64,000 bases of DNA from Lachnospiraceae bacterium (GCA_017552715.1 JAFZOW010000019.1:39750-103749), one strand, 5' to 3'; positions 7,754 through 17,655 are shown, numbered from the stretch's first letter. Notes: a model not told the origin generated them from the letters alone. A program made the numbers and translations.

Positions 7754-8894
7754 TTAAAACCTCCGGACTAACAGGGCTGGCGGGCTGCGGCATGATAAAA
7801 GCCGGCAGTCCGGCGATGAAGAGCAGCCATACTCCGTTCTTATTTACGTAGGGCAGGAAACTCTCGGCCAGGGCATAGAGGGTAAAGACCAGACAGAACA
7901 TCATCCCGGCCTCGTCCTTTTCCTTTTTAAGCCGTATCCACAGATACACCAGCAATACCAGATAGAGCAGTACAAAGACCAGGCCTTCCCGGTACAGGGA
8001 ATCGATAAAGCCTATCTCGCTCACATTTCCGAACTGCCTGGAACCCAGCAGACCGAAGCTGCTCTCATTCAGCAGGCGTTTTGCGTGACGCAGCCTGCCC
8101 GTGGTGAGCTCGTTGGCTATCCCCCAGAAGGTGTTCAGGTTCCATTTATACTCAACTGGCCAGGGTACAACGAAAAGAGATGCCGTAAGCAGGAACTCCC
8201 CTGCCATGGCCACACTGCCACCTGTAAATAATACAAAGCAGCGCCTCTCCTTCTTTTTATCCAGGCGCAGATAAAGGATCAGGAGCAGCGTAAAGATCTC
8301 CAGCACCAGACCGATCTTGGAACCGGCCAGCCAGGCAGGGATCAGGAAAAAGGCGCTTAAGGGCAGCCAGGTCCATAAAGGCAGAGACTCAAAGTACAGC
8401 CAGGCTCCGAAGAGCAGCAGCCGCACCCAGAAGAACATGAATGAATTGGGATGGAGAAAACCGAAGCAGTATCGGCGCTCCTCAAAGTGGCGGAAACGGT
8501 CGTCTACATACATGGGATTCCCTATACCGGCCAGGGACAGGCCTACGCCCGTCAGGATCGTCAGTGCCGTTCCAAAGAAAAAGAGTTTCATCACCTTCCG
8601 CCGGTCCATGGGTCTCCCGGCCAGCAGGATCAGGGTGATGCGCAGTATCAGTGCACTGTGCTGCACATAGTAACAGACTCCCGCAAAAAGAAAAAGGGGC
8701 AGGAAGATCTTCCAGTCCCGCTTAAGCTCCATACTGAAGGCCAGGGAAAGCGCAAAACACAGCATACCCAGGAATATGGTATATTTTTCACCGTAGCCGC
8801 CCGTCATAAAACCGCTGGGCGCTACAATGATCTCGCAAAGGATGCCCAGGCCAAACAGGAGCTCGGATGCTGTTTTTCGAATATCCTTATCCAT
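7734..8894 (-). CDS. Wzy-like O-antigen/EPS polymerase
   Basis: The 386-residue product is a polytopic membrane protein with about ten to eleven hydrophobic helices and one long extracytoplasmic loop (about residues 245-310) between two blocks of helices. This layout is typical of Wzy polymerases and O-antigen ligase-like proteins. The FGFLHPNSFMFFWVRLLLFGA region (about 140-160) resembles the LGHPNTFG-type motif shared by many Gram-positive Wzy proteins. Its role would be joining lipid-linked repeat units outside the membrane. It is the only Wzy-like gene seen. The start is inside the end of the upstream GT4 gene (eight-base overlap). Sequence identity within this family is low, so the assignment rests on topology, motif and context. 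Confidence 0.75.
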   Translation of the reverse strand: MDKDIRKTASELLFGLGILCEIIVAPSGFMTGGYGEKYTIFLGMLCFALSLAFSMELKRDWKIFLPLFLFAGVCYYVQHSALILRITLILLAGRPMDRRKVMKLFFFGTALTILTGVGLSLAGIGNPMYVDDRFRHFEERRYCFGFLHPNSFMFFWVRLLLFGAWLYFESLPLWTWLPLSAFFLIPAWLAGSKIGLVLEIFTLLLILYLRLDKKKERRCFVLFTGGSVAMAGEFLLTASLFVVPWPVEYKWNLNTFWGIANELTTGRLRHAKRLLNESSFGLLGSRQFGNVSEIGFIDSLYREGLVFVLLYLVLLVYLWIRLKKEKDEAGMMFCLVFTLYALAESFLPYVNKNGVWLLFIAGLPAFIMPQPASPVSPEVLNENTAH

Positions 8895-10035
8895 GGGAAA
8901 GCTTTTTCGCGATTCCTTCCTCTAAAGTGTGGTACAGCTTTATCATTTCCGCTGTATTCCGTCCGCTTAAGAAGCATTCCTTCGCCCGCTTACGGCCTGC
9001 CTCACCCAGCTTATGTGCCAGTCCGGGATCGGACTTAAGCTTCCGAAGGGCTTCCTTCAGACCTTCCCGGTCTTTATAGATCATCCCGTTAAGATCCTGC
9101 CGTACCAGCTCCGGTGTGGCACCGCTGTCGAAGCCCACCACCGGCAGCCCCGCCAGCATATATTCCACGGTAACAAGGCCGAAGCCTTCGTATTCCGATG
9201 CCATGATCCCCACGTCACTGCGTGAGAGCAGTTCGGGGATGCGGTCCGTAAAACCGCAGAGCTCCACGTTCGTAAGCCCCTGTTTTTCTATATAAGCCCG
9301 CAGCTTCTTTTCGTAGGAAGCATCACCGCCGCCGGCCAGGATGAGGCTGTATTCCTTACGGTCCAGCTCCTCGAAGGCTTCCAGCAGCTCCAGCTGATGC
9401 TTCTTGGGAAAGAGATAAGCCACATACAGGCAGCGGAGATGCCTTTCTTCCCCCGCAGTACGTTCCGGGAGCGGCTGTTCCTCCGCACCGTCATAGATCC
9501 TGATCACATGGGCAGCGGGATAACGTTTTTCGTAATTTTCCCGAAGGGCTTCCGAGATGGTCACCAGGCATTCCGCTTTTTCGTAGAGGGAACGCACCCG
9601 CCGGAGAGGATAAAAGTACTTCATCCCGTAATGCTCCTCGGAGAATTCCCGTATATGCCATACATGGGGGCAGCCCAGGCGCTCCGCCAGCATGGCTCCG
9701 GTACCCACCACCGAGGAATTGGAATGGATGAGGCCTATGCCCGCATCCTTAAAAAGGGCATACAGTGTTTCCAGTTCCTTTTCGATCCTGCGACGACGCT
9801 TCGCACGCTTCAGTGCAAAGCTTAAGGGTCCCCGGTAAATGGCCTGCCACTGCGTTACCGGACAGATATGGTATTCGATCCCTTCTTCCTTCAGCCGCCG
9901 GGTAAACTCCCCTTCGGCGGGAATGACTGCCAGCGGCTCGTGCTCCCCTGCGGCCTTCAGGCCCAACATCAGGGAGAGCAGCGCCCGGTTGGCGCCATAC
10001 ATATTATCGTAATGACTAATAAACAGGATCTTCAT
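8887..10035 (-). CDS. Glycosyltransferase family 4
   Basis: This 382-residue GT-B enzyme begins ILFISHYDNMYGANRALL, with the glycine-containing acceptor-domain loop. The C-terminal donor domain has RCLYVAYLFPKKHQLELLEAF and the EX7E element in IMASEYEGFGLVTVEYMLAG (about 282-301), which retains the nucleotide-sugar. HSNSSVVGTGAMLAERLGC is the usual central strand. It uses a retaining mechanism; donor unknown. It is flanked by an ABC exporter and the polymerase gene with four- and eight-base overlaps. Confidence 0.9.
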   Translation of the reverse strand: MKILFISHYDNMYGANRALLSLMLGLKAAGEHEPLAVIPAEGEFTRRLKEEGIEYHICPVTQWQAIYRGPLSFALKRAKRRRRIEKELETLYALFKDAGIGLIHSNSSVVGTGAMLAERLGCPHVWHIREFSEEHYGMKYFYPLRRVRSLYEKAECLVTISEALRENYEKRYPAAHVIRIYDGAEEQPLPERTAGEERHLRCLYVAYLFPKKHQLELLEAFEELDRKEYSLILAGGGDASYEKKLRAYIEKQGLTNVELCGFTDRIPELLSRSDVGIMASEYEGFGLVTVEYMLAGLPVVGFDSGATPELVRQDLNGMIYKDREGLKEALRKLKSDPGLAHKLGEAGRKRAKECFLSGRNTAEMIKLYHTLEEGIAKKLSHG

Positions 10036-11801
10036 GCGATGCCCGCCAGTACTTCCTTTTTATCCCTCTTTTTCGCCACACCCCCGCTGATCTCGTAGAT
10101 ACTGTCGCAGTTGCGTATGGTGGTTAAGCGGTGGGCCACGATGATCATGGTCTTGTTGCCGTGGAGGGAGTCGATGGCCTCCATTACCGCCGTCTCCGTC
10201 TCGGTATCCAGGGCACTGGTGGCTTCATCCAGCACCAGGATCTCGGGATCGTCATAGAGGGCACGGGCGATGGCGATACGCTGCCGCTGTCCGCCGGAAA
10301 GGCGCACTCCACGCTCTCCCACCATACTCTCCAGCCCCTCCGGCTGGTGACGCACATAGTCCGCCAGCTGGGCTTCCTCCAGGGCGGCCCAGACCTTTTC
10401 GTCATCCACCTTATCCTCCGGGATACCGAAAGCCACATTATTCCGTATGGTATCGTCGGTCAGATACACCGACTGGGGCACATAGCCGATGATGGCGGCC
10501 CAGCCCGCGGGATGCTCATGCGCATCCACGCCGTCTACCAGGATCTGTCCCTTCTGGGGATGCAAAAGCCCCAGGATCACATCCGCCAGTGTGGTCTTTC
10601 CGGCTCCGGAAGGACCGATCAAAGCCAGGCTCTCTCCCTTTTTAAGACTCAGGTTCACATCCTCCAGCACATCCTCCTGCCCCGTGGGATAACGCCAGCG
10701 GACCTTTGAGATCTTCAGCTCCTTCTCAAAGGAGAGCTTTCCTTCCTCCACATTGTGCAGCAGGTATTCCCGGCTGTTCTCGATCTGCTTGAGCATCGTA
10801 TAGAGATAATCCAGGCGGGAGCGGTTATAGATGATCCCGTTCAGATTGTTGGTCAGACGTCCCACCGAAGGGAAAAGCCGGAAGGCCGCAAAAGCCACCG
10901 CGGCCAGCTTGGTCACAAAGCCCGCGATATCCTCCGTCATATGCAGTCGCAGGATCACGATCCCCAGCAGCCCGCCGATGCATACAAACTCATAGATATA
11001 CAGGGTGATGGAATTGACGAAGTAATTCACCCTGGTAGCCCTGGCATTGTCATCCGCCGCCTTCTTAAAGGCTCCGGCGAAATACTTCTGCCGGTTCTTT
11101 ACCATGATCTCCTTGATGCCGTTAAAGGCCTGGGTAAGATACTTCAGCATCCGGCTCTCGCATTCCTGCTGCCGCTTTCCCAGCCGCTTGATCAGCTGCT
11201 TCATGCCGAAGAAGAGCAGGCACATGCAGCTGCCCATGATGCCCAGCAGGGACAGGGCCAGGATGGGATCGAGAGTGATCACGTATACGCCTACGGCCAG
11301 GATGGTGAAGCACTCGGAAAGTACACGGAAGATATAGAAGAACATGCCGAAGACGCCTACCACGTCCTGGTTGACGCTCCGAATCAGGTCGGAGGAATTG
11401 TTCTCCAGATGGAAAAGGTAGGAGCTCTTCAGATAGGTCTCGGTCATGCGTATGGACAGGTCCCTCTGCACCGCCGTGGAATAGCGGGACTGGACATAAG
11501 TGGAGAACATCAGGTAAAGGTTCTTCACCAGATAGACCAGGATCAGGAAGAGTCCCAGGATGGTCATGCGCGTCACGGGATCCTCGGCACCAAAATACTT
11601 AAGCACCAGAGCGGTATACCATTTTTCCTCCGAGCTTTCGGGCGTCATCACGGTCTCGATGAAGGGCAGCACCGCCGCAACGCCAAGAAGTTCCCAGAGG
11701 GAACCGATAAAGGCGATGAAGGTCACCAGCACATACTGGCGCTTCTGCTTCGCCGTGATCACGTAATTCAGTTTTCGTAAGATGTCCAGTGCCGCCTTCA
11801 C
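10032..11801 (-). CDS. PglK/MsbA-like ABC exporter (permease fused to ATPase), GTG start
   Basis: The protein has 589 residues when started at the GTG at 11801, which overlaps the preceding stop codon as GTGA; a longer open frame to 12023 lies inside the upstream gene and is not used. Residues 1 to about 320 form six transmembrane helices, and the ATPase domain shows Walker A (LIGPSGAGKTT), signature (RLSGGQRQR) and Walker B (ILVLDEATSAL). The N-terminus (LRKLNYVITAKQKRQYVLV) resembles PglK, the ATP-driven flippase of lipid-linked oligosaccharides in Campylobacter. As no Wzx-type flippase gene is visible, this exporter and its paralogue at 18779 are candidates for flipping the glycan precursors. 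Drug or lipid export remains possible but unlikely in this context. Confidence 0.87.
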   Translation of the reverse strand: MKAALDILRKLNYVITAKQKRQYVLVTFIAFIGSLWELLGVAAVLPFIETVMTPESSEEKWYTALVLKYFGAEDPVTRMTILGLFLILVYLVKNLYLMFSTYVQSRYSTAVQRDLSIRMTETYLKSSYLFHLENNSSDLIRSVNQDVVGVFGMFFYIFRVLSECFTILAVGVYVITLDPILALSLLGIMGSCMCLLFFGMKQLIKRLGKRQQECESRMLKYLTQAFNGIKEIMVKNRQKYFAGAFKKAADDNARATRVNYFVNSITLYIYEFVCIGGLLGIVILRLHMTEDIAGFVTKLAAVAFAAFRLFPSVGRLTNNLNGIIYNRSRLDYLYTMLKQIENSREYLLHNVEEGKLSFEKELKISKVRWRYPTGQEDVLEDVNLSLKKGESLALIGPSGAGKTTLADVILGLLHPQKGQILVDGVDAHEHPAGWAAIIGYVPQSVYLTDDTIRNNVAFGIPEDKVDDEKVWAALEEAQLADYVRHQPEGLESMVGERGVRLSGGQRQRIAIARALYDDPEILVLDEATSALDTETETAVMEAIDSLHGNKTMIIVAHRLTTIRNCDSIYEISGGVAKKRDKKEVLAGIA

Positions 11802-13189
11802 GCTTCCTCCCGCGATATCCCTTCTATCGCCTTTTTCCTGAACCGTTCTATATAGCTGTCCAAAAGCCAGATCCCCGCCATGTAAAAGAGGGGCATATTG
11901 TACATCATATAACGGGCCTGGCAGAAGATCAGCGCCGCCGCCACCCCGATATTCGCAAACATCCCCAGCAGCACAAAGATCCCCGCCATGCCGGCTTCCC
12001 GGCTTTTTTCTTTTTTCAGGCAAAGGATAGCCAGTATCAGCTCAGCCAGTACCAGGAGCACTCCCAACAGATCCGGCAGCACCCCCCTCTTTGCCACGGT
12101 ATTCAGGATACCGTTTAGGAAGGAGGCCACATATATTTTCAGGTAGGCTCCCAGATTATCCTTCAGCAGGCTGCTCACGATCACGCCGCTCATACGGTCC
12201 GCCTCGGCTTCGGCTTCCATTCCCGGAGCAAAGCCTCGCTCCACCGCATAGTCCACAAACAAAGGGCCTGTGGTCTTAACCGTGATCACATCAAAGTGCT
12301 CTTCGTAATGTTCTTCCAGCCCCTTAAGTCCGGCCGGGGCATTGTCTATATTGCTGCCGCTTTCCTCAAGGATCTTCATGGTCCGCCGGAATAACTCCTG
12401 CACCGCAGGCTCCGGGATCAGAGCCTCATCCTCCGGATCCGCGATATACAGGCTGGTGGTGAGCACCAGGTTCATATCCCTGGTGTTCTGGGCAAAACTG
12501 CCGCGCAGGACCAGATTATAAAGCCTGGTGCAGCCCAGGGCCAAAACAAGGCTTAAGATCATGCCGCCCAGGATCATGACAAGCTTTGCAAAATAGGCTT
12601 TTCCCTTATCCTTCCCCATGCGGCCGAAGAAAACCGCGGCACCCAGGGCAGGATAGCCCACCGCCATCTGCTTGCGGGTCTCCACCATCAGGGTAAGGAG
12701 CAGCAAAAGGATCAGAAGCTTCCTTTTATTCCAGTCCAACACCGCTTCAATGAGCAGCGTCATGAAGATGATCCAGAGGGACATGGTGATGCCCTCCGTA
12801 AGGATATTGCAGGAATAGACGGAACCTCTCTCCGCGGCATACTGACAGAGCAGGGCCACAGCCGCGTGCACCGCGTACATCCCCCAGCGGAAAAGGTACA
12901 TGCGGCAGAAACGCTTCCACAGACGTTCCACCGAAAACCAGGCCGCGAAGGCTGCCAGCAGGCTTTGGAAAACGATCACTGCATTCAGGTATATCCCTTC
13001 ACCGAAGATCCCCCGAAAAAGGGCCAGCAGCAGAGGATATACCGGCTCGCGGGCCGAGATCATCTCGATATAGCCCCGGGAATCGGAACCCAGCACTACA
13101 CCGTAGCGTATACAGAAAAAAAGATAAAATACCCCGCAGCCCGCCAGGCAGAGAAGGCTACTTCGGGAGAGCTTCTTTTCCTCTTTCAT
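11798..13189 (-). CDS. GT-C-like polytopic membrane glycosyltransferase
   Basis: A 463-residue integral membrane protein with about ten to eleven helices. The first extracytoplasmic loop holds GSDSRGYIEMISAREPVYP, an acidic motif of the kind used as catalytic base by GT-C enzymes such as family 39, followed by a large loop near residues 225-320. These enzymes take the sugar from a polyprenyl-phosphate-sugar outside the membrane. The next gene upstream (13186-14133) encodes a membrane-anchored GT2 that could make such a donor, with a four-base overlap. No specific family could be named, and its acceptor may be the growing polysaccharide or a surface protein. Confidence 0.65.
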   Translation of the reverse strand: MKEEKKLSRSSLLCLAGCGVFYLFFCIRYGVVLGSDSRGYIEMISAREPVYPLLLALFRGIFGEGIYLNAVIVFQSLLAAFAAWFSVERLWKRFCRMYLFRWGMYAVHAAVALLCQYAAERGSVYSCNILTEGITMSLWIIFMTLLIEAVLDWNKRKLLILLLLLTLMVETRKQMAVGYPALGAAVFFGRMGKDKGKAYFAKLVMILGGMILSLVLALGCTRLYNLVLRGSFAQNTRDMNLVLTTSLYIADPEDEALIPEPAVQELFRRTMKILEESGSNIDNAPAGLKGLEEHYEEHFDVITVKTTGPLFVDYAVERGFAPGMEAEAEADRMSGVIVSSLLKDNLGAYLKIYVASFLNGILNTVAKRGVLPDLLGVLLVLAELILAILCLKKEKSREAGMAGIFVLLGMFANIGVAAALIFCQARYMMYNMPLFYMAGIWLLDSYIERFRKKAIEGISREEA

Positions 13190-14133
13190 CCGGCTTCCTT
13201 AAGATTTGCGGCTTTTGTCTCGCTCAGTCCGTAAAGCCGCAGTTCAAAATCCCGGCGGTCCTTCGTTACCATATCCGAAAGGATGAGTCCCGAAAAAATG
13301 GCCTGTATGGCTGCCAGGGCCATAAATCCGCTGACCACCAGGGTGGGCATGTTCTCTACCAGATGGGTGTTCAGGAAACGGGCAAATACCCAGCCGAACA
13401 TGACCGCCGCAACCACCAGCAGTACTGCCGCTATGGCGGAGAAAAAGCGCAGCGGCCTGTAGTTTTTATACAGACGCACGATGGTGCCCAGCACCCTTGC
13501 CCCGTCGGAATAGGTATTGAGCTTTGAAATGCTTCCCTCGGGACGGTCCCGGAACTGCACCACCACATTGCGGATCAGCATCTCGTTAAAGACCGCGTGG
13601 ATGGTCATCTCGGTCTCGATCTCGAAGCCTCGGCTCAGCACCGGATAGCTCTTTACAAATTCATAGGACAGAGCCCGGAAGCCCGTCATTATATCCTTGA
13701 TCTCGCAGTGGAACAGGCGGTTGATGGTAGCCCGCACCAGGCTGTTGCCCAGGTTATGGAAGGGACGTTTGTTCTCGGTAAAGTAGGTCGAAGAAAGACG
13801 GTCTCCCACCACCATGTCGGCCTGCTCCTCCAGAACCAGCCGTGCCATCTCGGCTGCATATTCCATGGGATAGGTATCATCGCCGTCCACACAGATATAG
13901 CAGAGGGCGTCGATCTCGCGGAACATGCGCCGCATCACATAGCCCTTGCCCTGACGGGTCTCACGGCGAACCACGGCTCCGGCAGCTTCCGCTTCCTTTA
14001 CCGTATTATCCGTGGAATTATTGTCATAGACATAGACCACCGCCTCCGGCAGGGCCGCCTTCGCGTCCTTTACCACCTTGGCAACGGTCTTTTCTTCATT
14101 ATAACAGGGGACAAGTACTGCGATCTTATCCAT
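13186..14133 (-). CDS. GT2 with C-terminal membrane anchor (GtrB/DPM1-like polyprenyl-phosphate sugar synthase)
   Basis: The 315-residue protein has VLVPCYNEEKTVAKVV, VYDNNSTDNT, the metal-binding CVDGDDTYP segment (about 91-99) and DIMTGFRAL (about 150-158), the pattern of dolichyl-phosphate-mannose synthase-like GT2s. Two hydrophobic helices follow near residues 228-250 and 262-285, which anchor the enzyme in the membrane. Such proteins move a sugar from a nucleotide to polyprenyl phosphate on the cytoplasmic face. It is paired with the GT-C-like protein encoded directly downstream (four-base overlap), which suggests a donor-maker and user pair. Confidence 0.83.
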   Translation of the reverse strand: MDKIAVLVPCYNEEKTVAKVVKDAKAALPEAVVYVYDNNSTDNTVKEAEAAGAVVRRETRQGKGYVMRRMFREIDALCYICVDGDDTYPMEYAAEMARLVLEEQADMVVGDRLSSTYFTENKRPFHNLGNSLVRATINRLFHCEIKDIMTGFRALSYEFVKSYPVLSRGFEIETEMTIHAVFNEMLIRNVVVQFRDRPEGSISKLNTYSDGARVLGTIVRLYKNYRPLRFFSAIAAVLLVVAAVMFGWVFARFLNTHLVENMPTLVVSGFMALAAIQAIFSGLILSDMVTKDRRDFELRLYGLSETKAANLKEAG

Positions 14134-14145
14134 CTATATCTCCTT

Positions 14146-14547
14146 TTAAGCTTTTCCCACAAAACGCAGGAACTCGTCGTAATCCCGGATGTAATCGTCC
14201 TCGTCGTAGTACTTCGAGGCAAAGACCATCAGTACGGCTCCCTCCGAAAACTCGCTCATTTCCCGCCAGATATTGTTGGCGATATAGAGACCTTCGTAGG
14301 GATTGTCCATCACCACCGTACGCTTCTCCGTCCCGTCATCCAGAAGGATCTTTACCGAACCGTGGACGCAGACCAGCAGCTGTTCCAGTGACTTATGGGC
14401 ATGCATGCCCCGCACCACACCGGGTCTTGTATCGAACATATAGTAAACCCTCTGTATCGAAAAGGGCACATCGATCTTTTCCTCCAGGGACACCAGGTGG
14501 CCCCGCTCATCCCCGTGCTGCTGCAGCTTATAGGTCTTTATTTCCAT
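14146..14547 (-). CDS. FdtA/QdtA-like dTDP-4-keto-6-deoxyhexose 3,4-ketoisomerase
   Basis: This 133-residue cupin starts MEIKTYKLQQHGDERGHL; an upstream extension overlaps the preceding gene and is not used. The family signature is present: FSIQRVYYMFDTRPGVVRGMH, HAHKSLEQLLVCV and the end-strand NIWREMSEFS, with the paired histidines of the active site. Known members isomerise dTDP-4-keto-6-deoxyglucose to the 3-keto galactose (FdtA) or glucose (QdtA) form before transamination to Fuc3NAc or Qui3NAc. A sugar aminotransferase (37611) and a GNAT acetyltransferase (35100) in this locus could complete that path, although they lie 20 kb away. rmlA and rmlB are not in the window. The gene overlaps the previous GT2 gene by 20 bases. 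Confidence 0.87.
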   Translation of the reverse strand: MEIKTYKLQQHGDERGHLVSLEEKIDVPFSIQRVYYMFDTRPGVVRGMHAHKSLEQLLVCVHGSVKILLDDGTEKRTVVMDNPYEGLYIANNIWREMSEFSEGAVLMVFASKYYDEDDYIRDYDEFLRFVGKA

Positions 14548-15565
14548 TTTTCTTCCCTTTCCCGGAAGCCTTCGCCGGCTTGTCCTCCGGCACCTTCTGC
14601 TTTTCCGTTTCAAGATCCTCCCGGCCCCGGTCGTAAGCCAGTCTGCGCACATTATACTGCACATCCTCCAGGATCTTGCGGTTGGCCGAGATCACATCAG
14701 CCAGCATACCGATGACAAAAGTCATAAAACCTATGATCATCAGCGTACAGGCCAGGATCAGGGACTGCACATGTCCGGCACTGCGGCCCTGGAAGATGAA
14801 AACCACGAAACGTATGCTGATCCCCAGACCGATGAGGAAGGGGATGGCACCGATAAAAGTAAGCACAGCCAGGGGCCTGTACATGAGCAGGGCCCGCATG
14901 ATGGTGAGCATGGATTTCTTGATATAGGCGCCTATGCTCTTAAAGAGCCTGGACTGCCGCAGTTCCGGATTGGTACGTACCGGCACCGAATCGATGGACA
15001 TCTTGTTACGGCCTGCCTGCACGATGGTCTCCAGGGTGTAGGTATATTCGTTCACCACATTAATGTGCATGGCCGCTTCCCGGGAAAAGGCACGGAAGCC
15101 GGAGGGCGCATCGGGGATATCCGTATGGGATGCCTTACGTACCACCCAGCTGCCCAGGTGCTGCAGCTTTTTCTTTACCCAGGAAAAATGCGGGATATCG
15201 TCTATGGGACGCTCTCCCACCACGATATCGGCGCTGCCCTCCAGTATGGGCTTCACCAGCTTGGCGATATCCTCACCGCAGTACTGGTTATCGGCATCGG
15301 TGTTTACGATGATATCCGCACCGTATGCCAGGCAGGCTTCCAGTCCTGCCATGAAACCCTTGGCCAGTCCTTTGTTCCGGGTGAACTTCACCACATGATC
15401 CACGCCCCAGTCCAGGGCCACCTTTACCGTATCATCCGTACTGCCGTCATCGATGATCAGGGTCTCGATACAGTCGATACCCTCGATCTTTTTCGGCAGG
15501 TCGTTCAATGCTATGGTCAGGGTTTCCGCCTCGTTATAGCAGGGGATCTGTATGATCAGCTTCAT
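14528..15565 (-). CDS. GT2 with C-terminal membrane helices and lysine-rich tail (GtrB-like)
   Basis: The 345-residue protein has IIQIPCYNEAETLTIAL, IIDDGSTDDTV and the metal motif NTDADNQYCGEDI (about 94-106), with the SGFRAFSREAA segment of DPM-like GT2s. Two strong hydrophobic helices (about 230-255 and 265-295) follow, and a cytoplasmic tail of about 45 residues rich in Lys and Glu ends the protein (KPAKASGKGKKNGNKDL). It should load a sugar onto polyprenyl phosphate. The 697-residue GT-C-like protein is encoded immediately upstream, with a four-base overlap, and could use the product. Confidence 0.83.
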   Translation of the reverse strand: MKLIIQIPCYNEAETLTIALNDLPKKIEGIDCIETLIIDDGSTDDTVKVALDWGVDHVVKFTRNKGLAKGFMAGLEACLAYGADIIVNTDADNQYCGEDIAKLVKPILEGSADIVVGERPIDDIPHFSWVKKKLQHLGSWVVRKASHTDIPDAPSGFRAFSREAAMHINVVNEYTYTLETIVQAGRNKMSIDSVPVRTNPELRQSRLFKSIGAYIKKSMLTIMRALLMYRPLAVLTFIGAIPFLIGLGISIRFVVFIFQGRSAGHVQSLILACTLMIIGFMTFVIGMLADVISANRKILEDVQYNVRRLAYDRGREDLETEKQKVPEDKPAKASGKGKKNGNKDL

Positions 15566-17655
15566 TTACTTACCTCCGCATCTGCCTTCTGACCGGAAGA
15601 ACCCCCTTCAGGGTCATTCACCAGAAGCACCAGCTCCGTATCCATATCCGTCCACTTCCGGGGATAGGGGAGCAGGTGATCGTCAAGATCTTCATATATG
15701 CTGCCGTGTACATCGGTGCGGTATATCTCCTTCCAGCCCACCGGGTCCGCCATCAGCTTGCCCACGTACATGCTCAGAAGATATACCGTGTCGTATTGCT
15801 TGTCATATTCCTCGGCCTGGGAACGCACATCCTCCTCCCAGACAAAATGGATATCCGCCCCCGTCATGGCCTTGATGGGGAAGGTATAGAGACGCTGGCA
15901 GTGGTAGCCCTGTTCGTTTATGAGCACCACATCGTTCTCCCCTATGCAGGAGACCAGATCCTCCAGTATGTCGTACTGGGTGTTGGTCAGATCCTGCGAA
16001 AGATAAAGAGCACGGTTCGGCAGGATCACCAGAGCCAGCAGCGGCACGGCAGCGGCGCACAGGACAGGCGTTTTTACGCGGCTTAACAGCTGCCCTGCCA
16101 GGATAAAGAAGAGGAAGACAAAGGGCGCCATGTAGCGCGCGTAATAGTAATACTGCCACACTTCGCTGATGACCATAAAAGCAAAGATCCATACCGAATA
16201 GTACATGCCGAAGGCAAAGGCAAAGCTGCGGCGGTCCTTCAGAAATTTCTTTCCTTCCGTTACCGTTGCGGCAAAGGCCGCAGGCACCACCACAAAGCCC
16301 GTCATGATAAGGAAGCCCAGCAGTGTGATGTGCATGATATGTTCCGGCTCGCTAAGGCGCCGGATGATCTGTAAGAGCAGCCCACCGCAGCTGAAGACCA
16401 GGCAGATGATGGAAAGGATAAGTCCTGCCTTGCCGCTTTCTTCCTCCTCCTGCTTGCGGTACATCAGCCTGCGCAGGGAAAGTTTCTTTCCGCGGATCAG
16501 GAAGATGATGCCCACCAGCAGGCACAGCCCCACCATGATCCATACGAAGGCCAACATGTTCTCCTCATTCAGCAGATTATTGGTCATCCAGTAGATGCGC
16601 TTGTAATTCCCGTCCGTATAACGGGCGTATTTCAGCTTCATCATGGTAAAGCTTAGGCCGTAGCACAGCACCGAACCCATCATGGATACCAGCATGCTGC
16701 GCTTCCCCGAAGCGATAAAGCCATGAACATATACGATCACGATGAGCGGGATGAAAACACTGCACATGATATGCACTGCACACATTCCCGCTGCCGGGAT
16801 GATGCCCAGCAGCTGCACCGCCCCGTCCCGCTTATCGGAAAGCAGGGCAAACCAGGTGGTGATGCCCAGGGTAAGGGCGATCTCGGTCAGGGAGTTCTGG
16901 GCACACCAGAGTACGATGGGTGTCGCCGCAAAGAACAGCGCCGTCAGGTGGGCATATAACTTCTTTTTGCTCCATAGATTCCTGCAGATCAGCCACACAT
17001 TTCCGATGGACAGAAGATAGCAGGAGATCATGGCCCAGCTCATGTGACGCAGGCCGAAGAGCTTGCCCCAGAGGGCCATCAGTGCCGGGAAGGTACCGAT
17101 GCCGTGAAGGGTTCCCGATATCTCATCCTTTTCCTCAAAACGGTCCTGATCGATATAGTAACCCGTAAGATCCCGGATCTCACGCTCAAAGGAAACCTTC
17201 TCCCACTTGTTCTGGCAGTCGGCATATTCCGGAAAGGCGATCTCTTCATCATAAATATCCGCCATATAAAAGAAGGCTCGTGTCTGGTACAGACCCTGGT
17301 CCTGGCCGGTACCGAACACTCCCGCGGCCTGACGGCAGGCAAAGATCCCCGCCACCAGCAGGATGAGGATCAGCGGGATATAGCCCTTCCAGAGGAAACG
17401 CACCTCCGGCAGATTGCAATCGTTTAAAAAGAATACCAGTAACGACAGGGCCACAAAGATGAGAGCCGTGACCGCCGCCGTGAGGCTTATGGTAAAACAG
17501 CCGAAGAGTATGAAGGCACCCGAAAGGAAGAGGTATAAGGTCTGGTACAGAGAGCAGCCCAAAAAGACCTGCTTCGCAAAGCCGGGTGTTTCAAATGCCA
17601 GCCCGATGAGAAAACAGGCGGCAACGATACCGAGAACGAACCAAAATGCTAACAT
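15562..17655 (-). CDS. Large GT-C-like membrane glycosyltransferase (GT39-like)
   Basis: This 697-residue protein has about twelve to thirteen transmembrane helices up to residue 545 and a soluble C-terminal domain of about 140 residues outside the membrane. The first large loop contains GTGQDQGLYQTRAFF, an acidic motif in the position of the GT-C catalytic Asp, and continues with a long hydrophilic stretch. The layout matches family 39-like glycosyltransferases that use polyprenyl-phosphate sugars. It overlaps the previous GT4 gene by seven bases and the following membrane-anchored GT2 by four. The substrate is unknown. Confidence 0.7.
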   Translation of the reverse strand: MLAFWFVLGIVAACFLIGLAFETPGFAKQVFLGCSLYQTLYLFLSGAFILFGCFTISLTAAVTALIFVALSLLVFFLNDCNLPEVRFLWKGYIPLILILLVAGIFACRQAAGVFGTGQDQGLYQTRAFFYMADIYDEEIAFPEYADCQNKWEKVSFEREIRDLTGYYIDQDRFEEKDEISGTLHGIGTFPALMALWGKLFGLRHMSWAMISCYLLSIGNVWLICRNLWSKKKLYAHLTALFFAATPIVLWCAQNSLTEIALTLGITTWFALLSDKRDGAVQLLGIIPAAGMCAVHIMCSVFIPLIVIVYVHGFIASGKRSMLVSMMGSVLCYGLSFTMMKLKYARYTDGNYKRIYWMTNNLLNEENMLAFVWIMVGLCLLVGIIFLIRGKKLSLRRLMYRKQEEEESGKAGLILSIICLVFSCGGLLLQIIRRLSEPEHIMHITLLGFLIMTGFVVVPAAFAATVTEGKKFLKDRRSFAFAFGMYYSVWIFAFMVISEVWQYYYYARYMAPFVFLFFILAGQLLSRVKTPVLCAAAVPLLALVILPNRALYLSQDLTNTQYDILEDLVSCIGENDVVLINEQGYHCQRLYTFPIKAMTGADIHFVWEEDVRSQAEEYDKQYDTVYLLSMYVGKLMADPVGWKEIYRTDVHGSIYEDLDDHLLPYPRKWTDMDTELVLLVNDPEGGSSGQKADAEVSK

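Noticed and set aside
11802-12023. N-terminal extension of the ABC exporter to give 663 residues
   Set aside because: The extra 74 codons overlap the upstream membrane-protein gene and encode a Gly/Arg-rich stretch absent from exporters; the GTGA overlap start fits the pattern of the operon.
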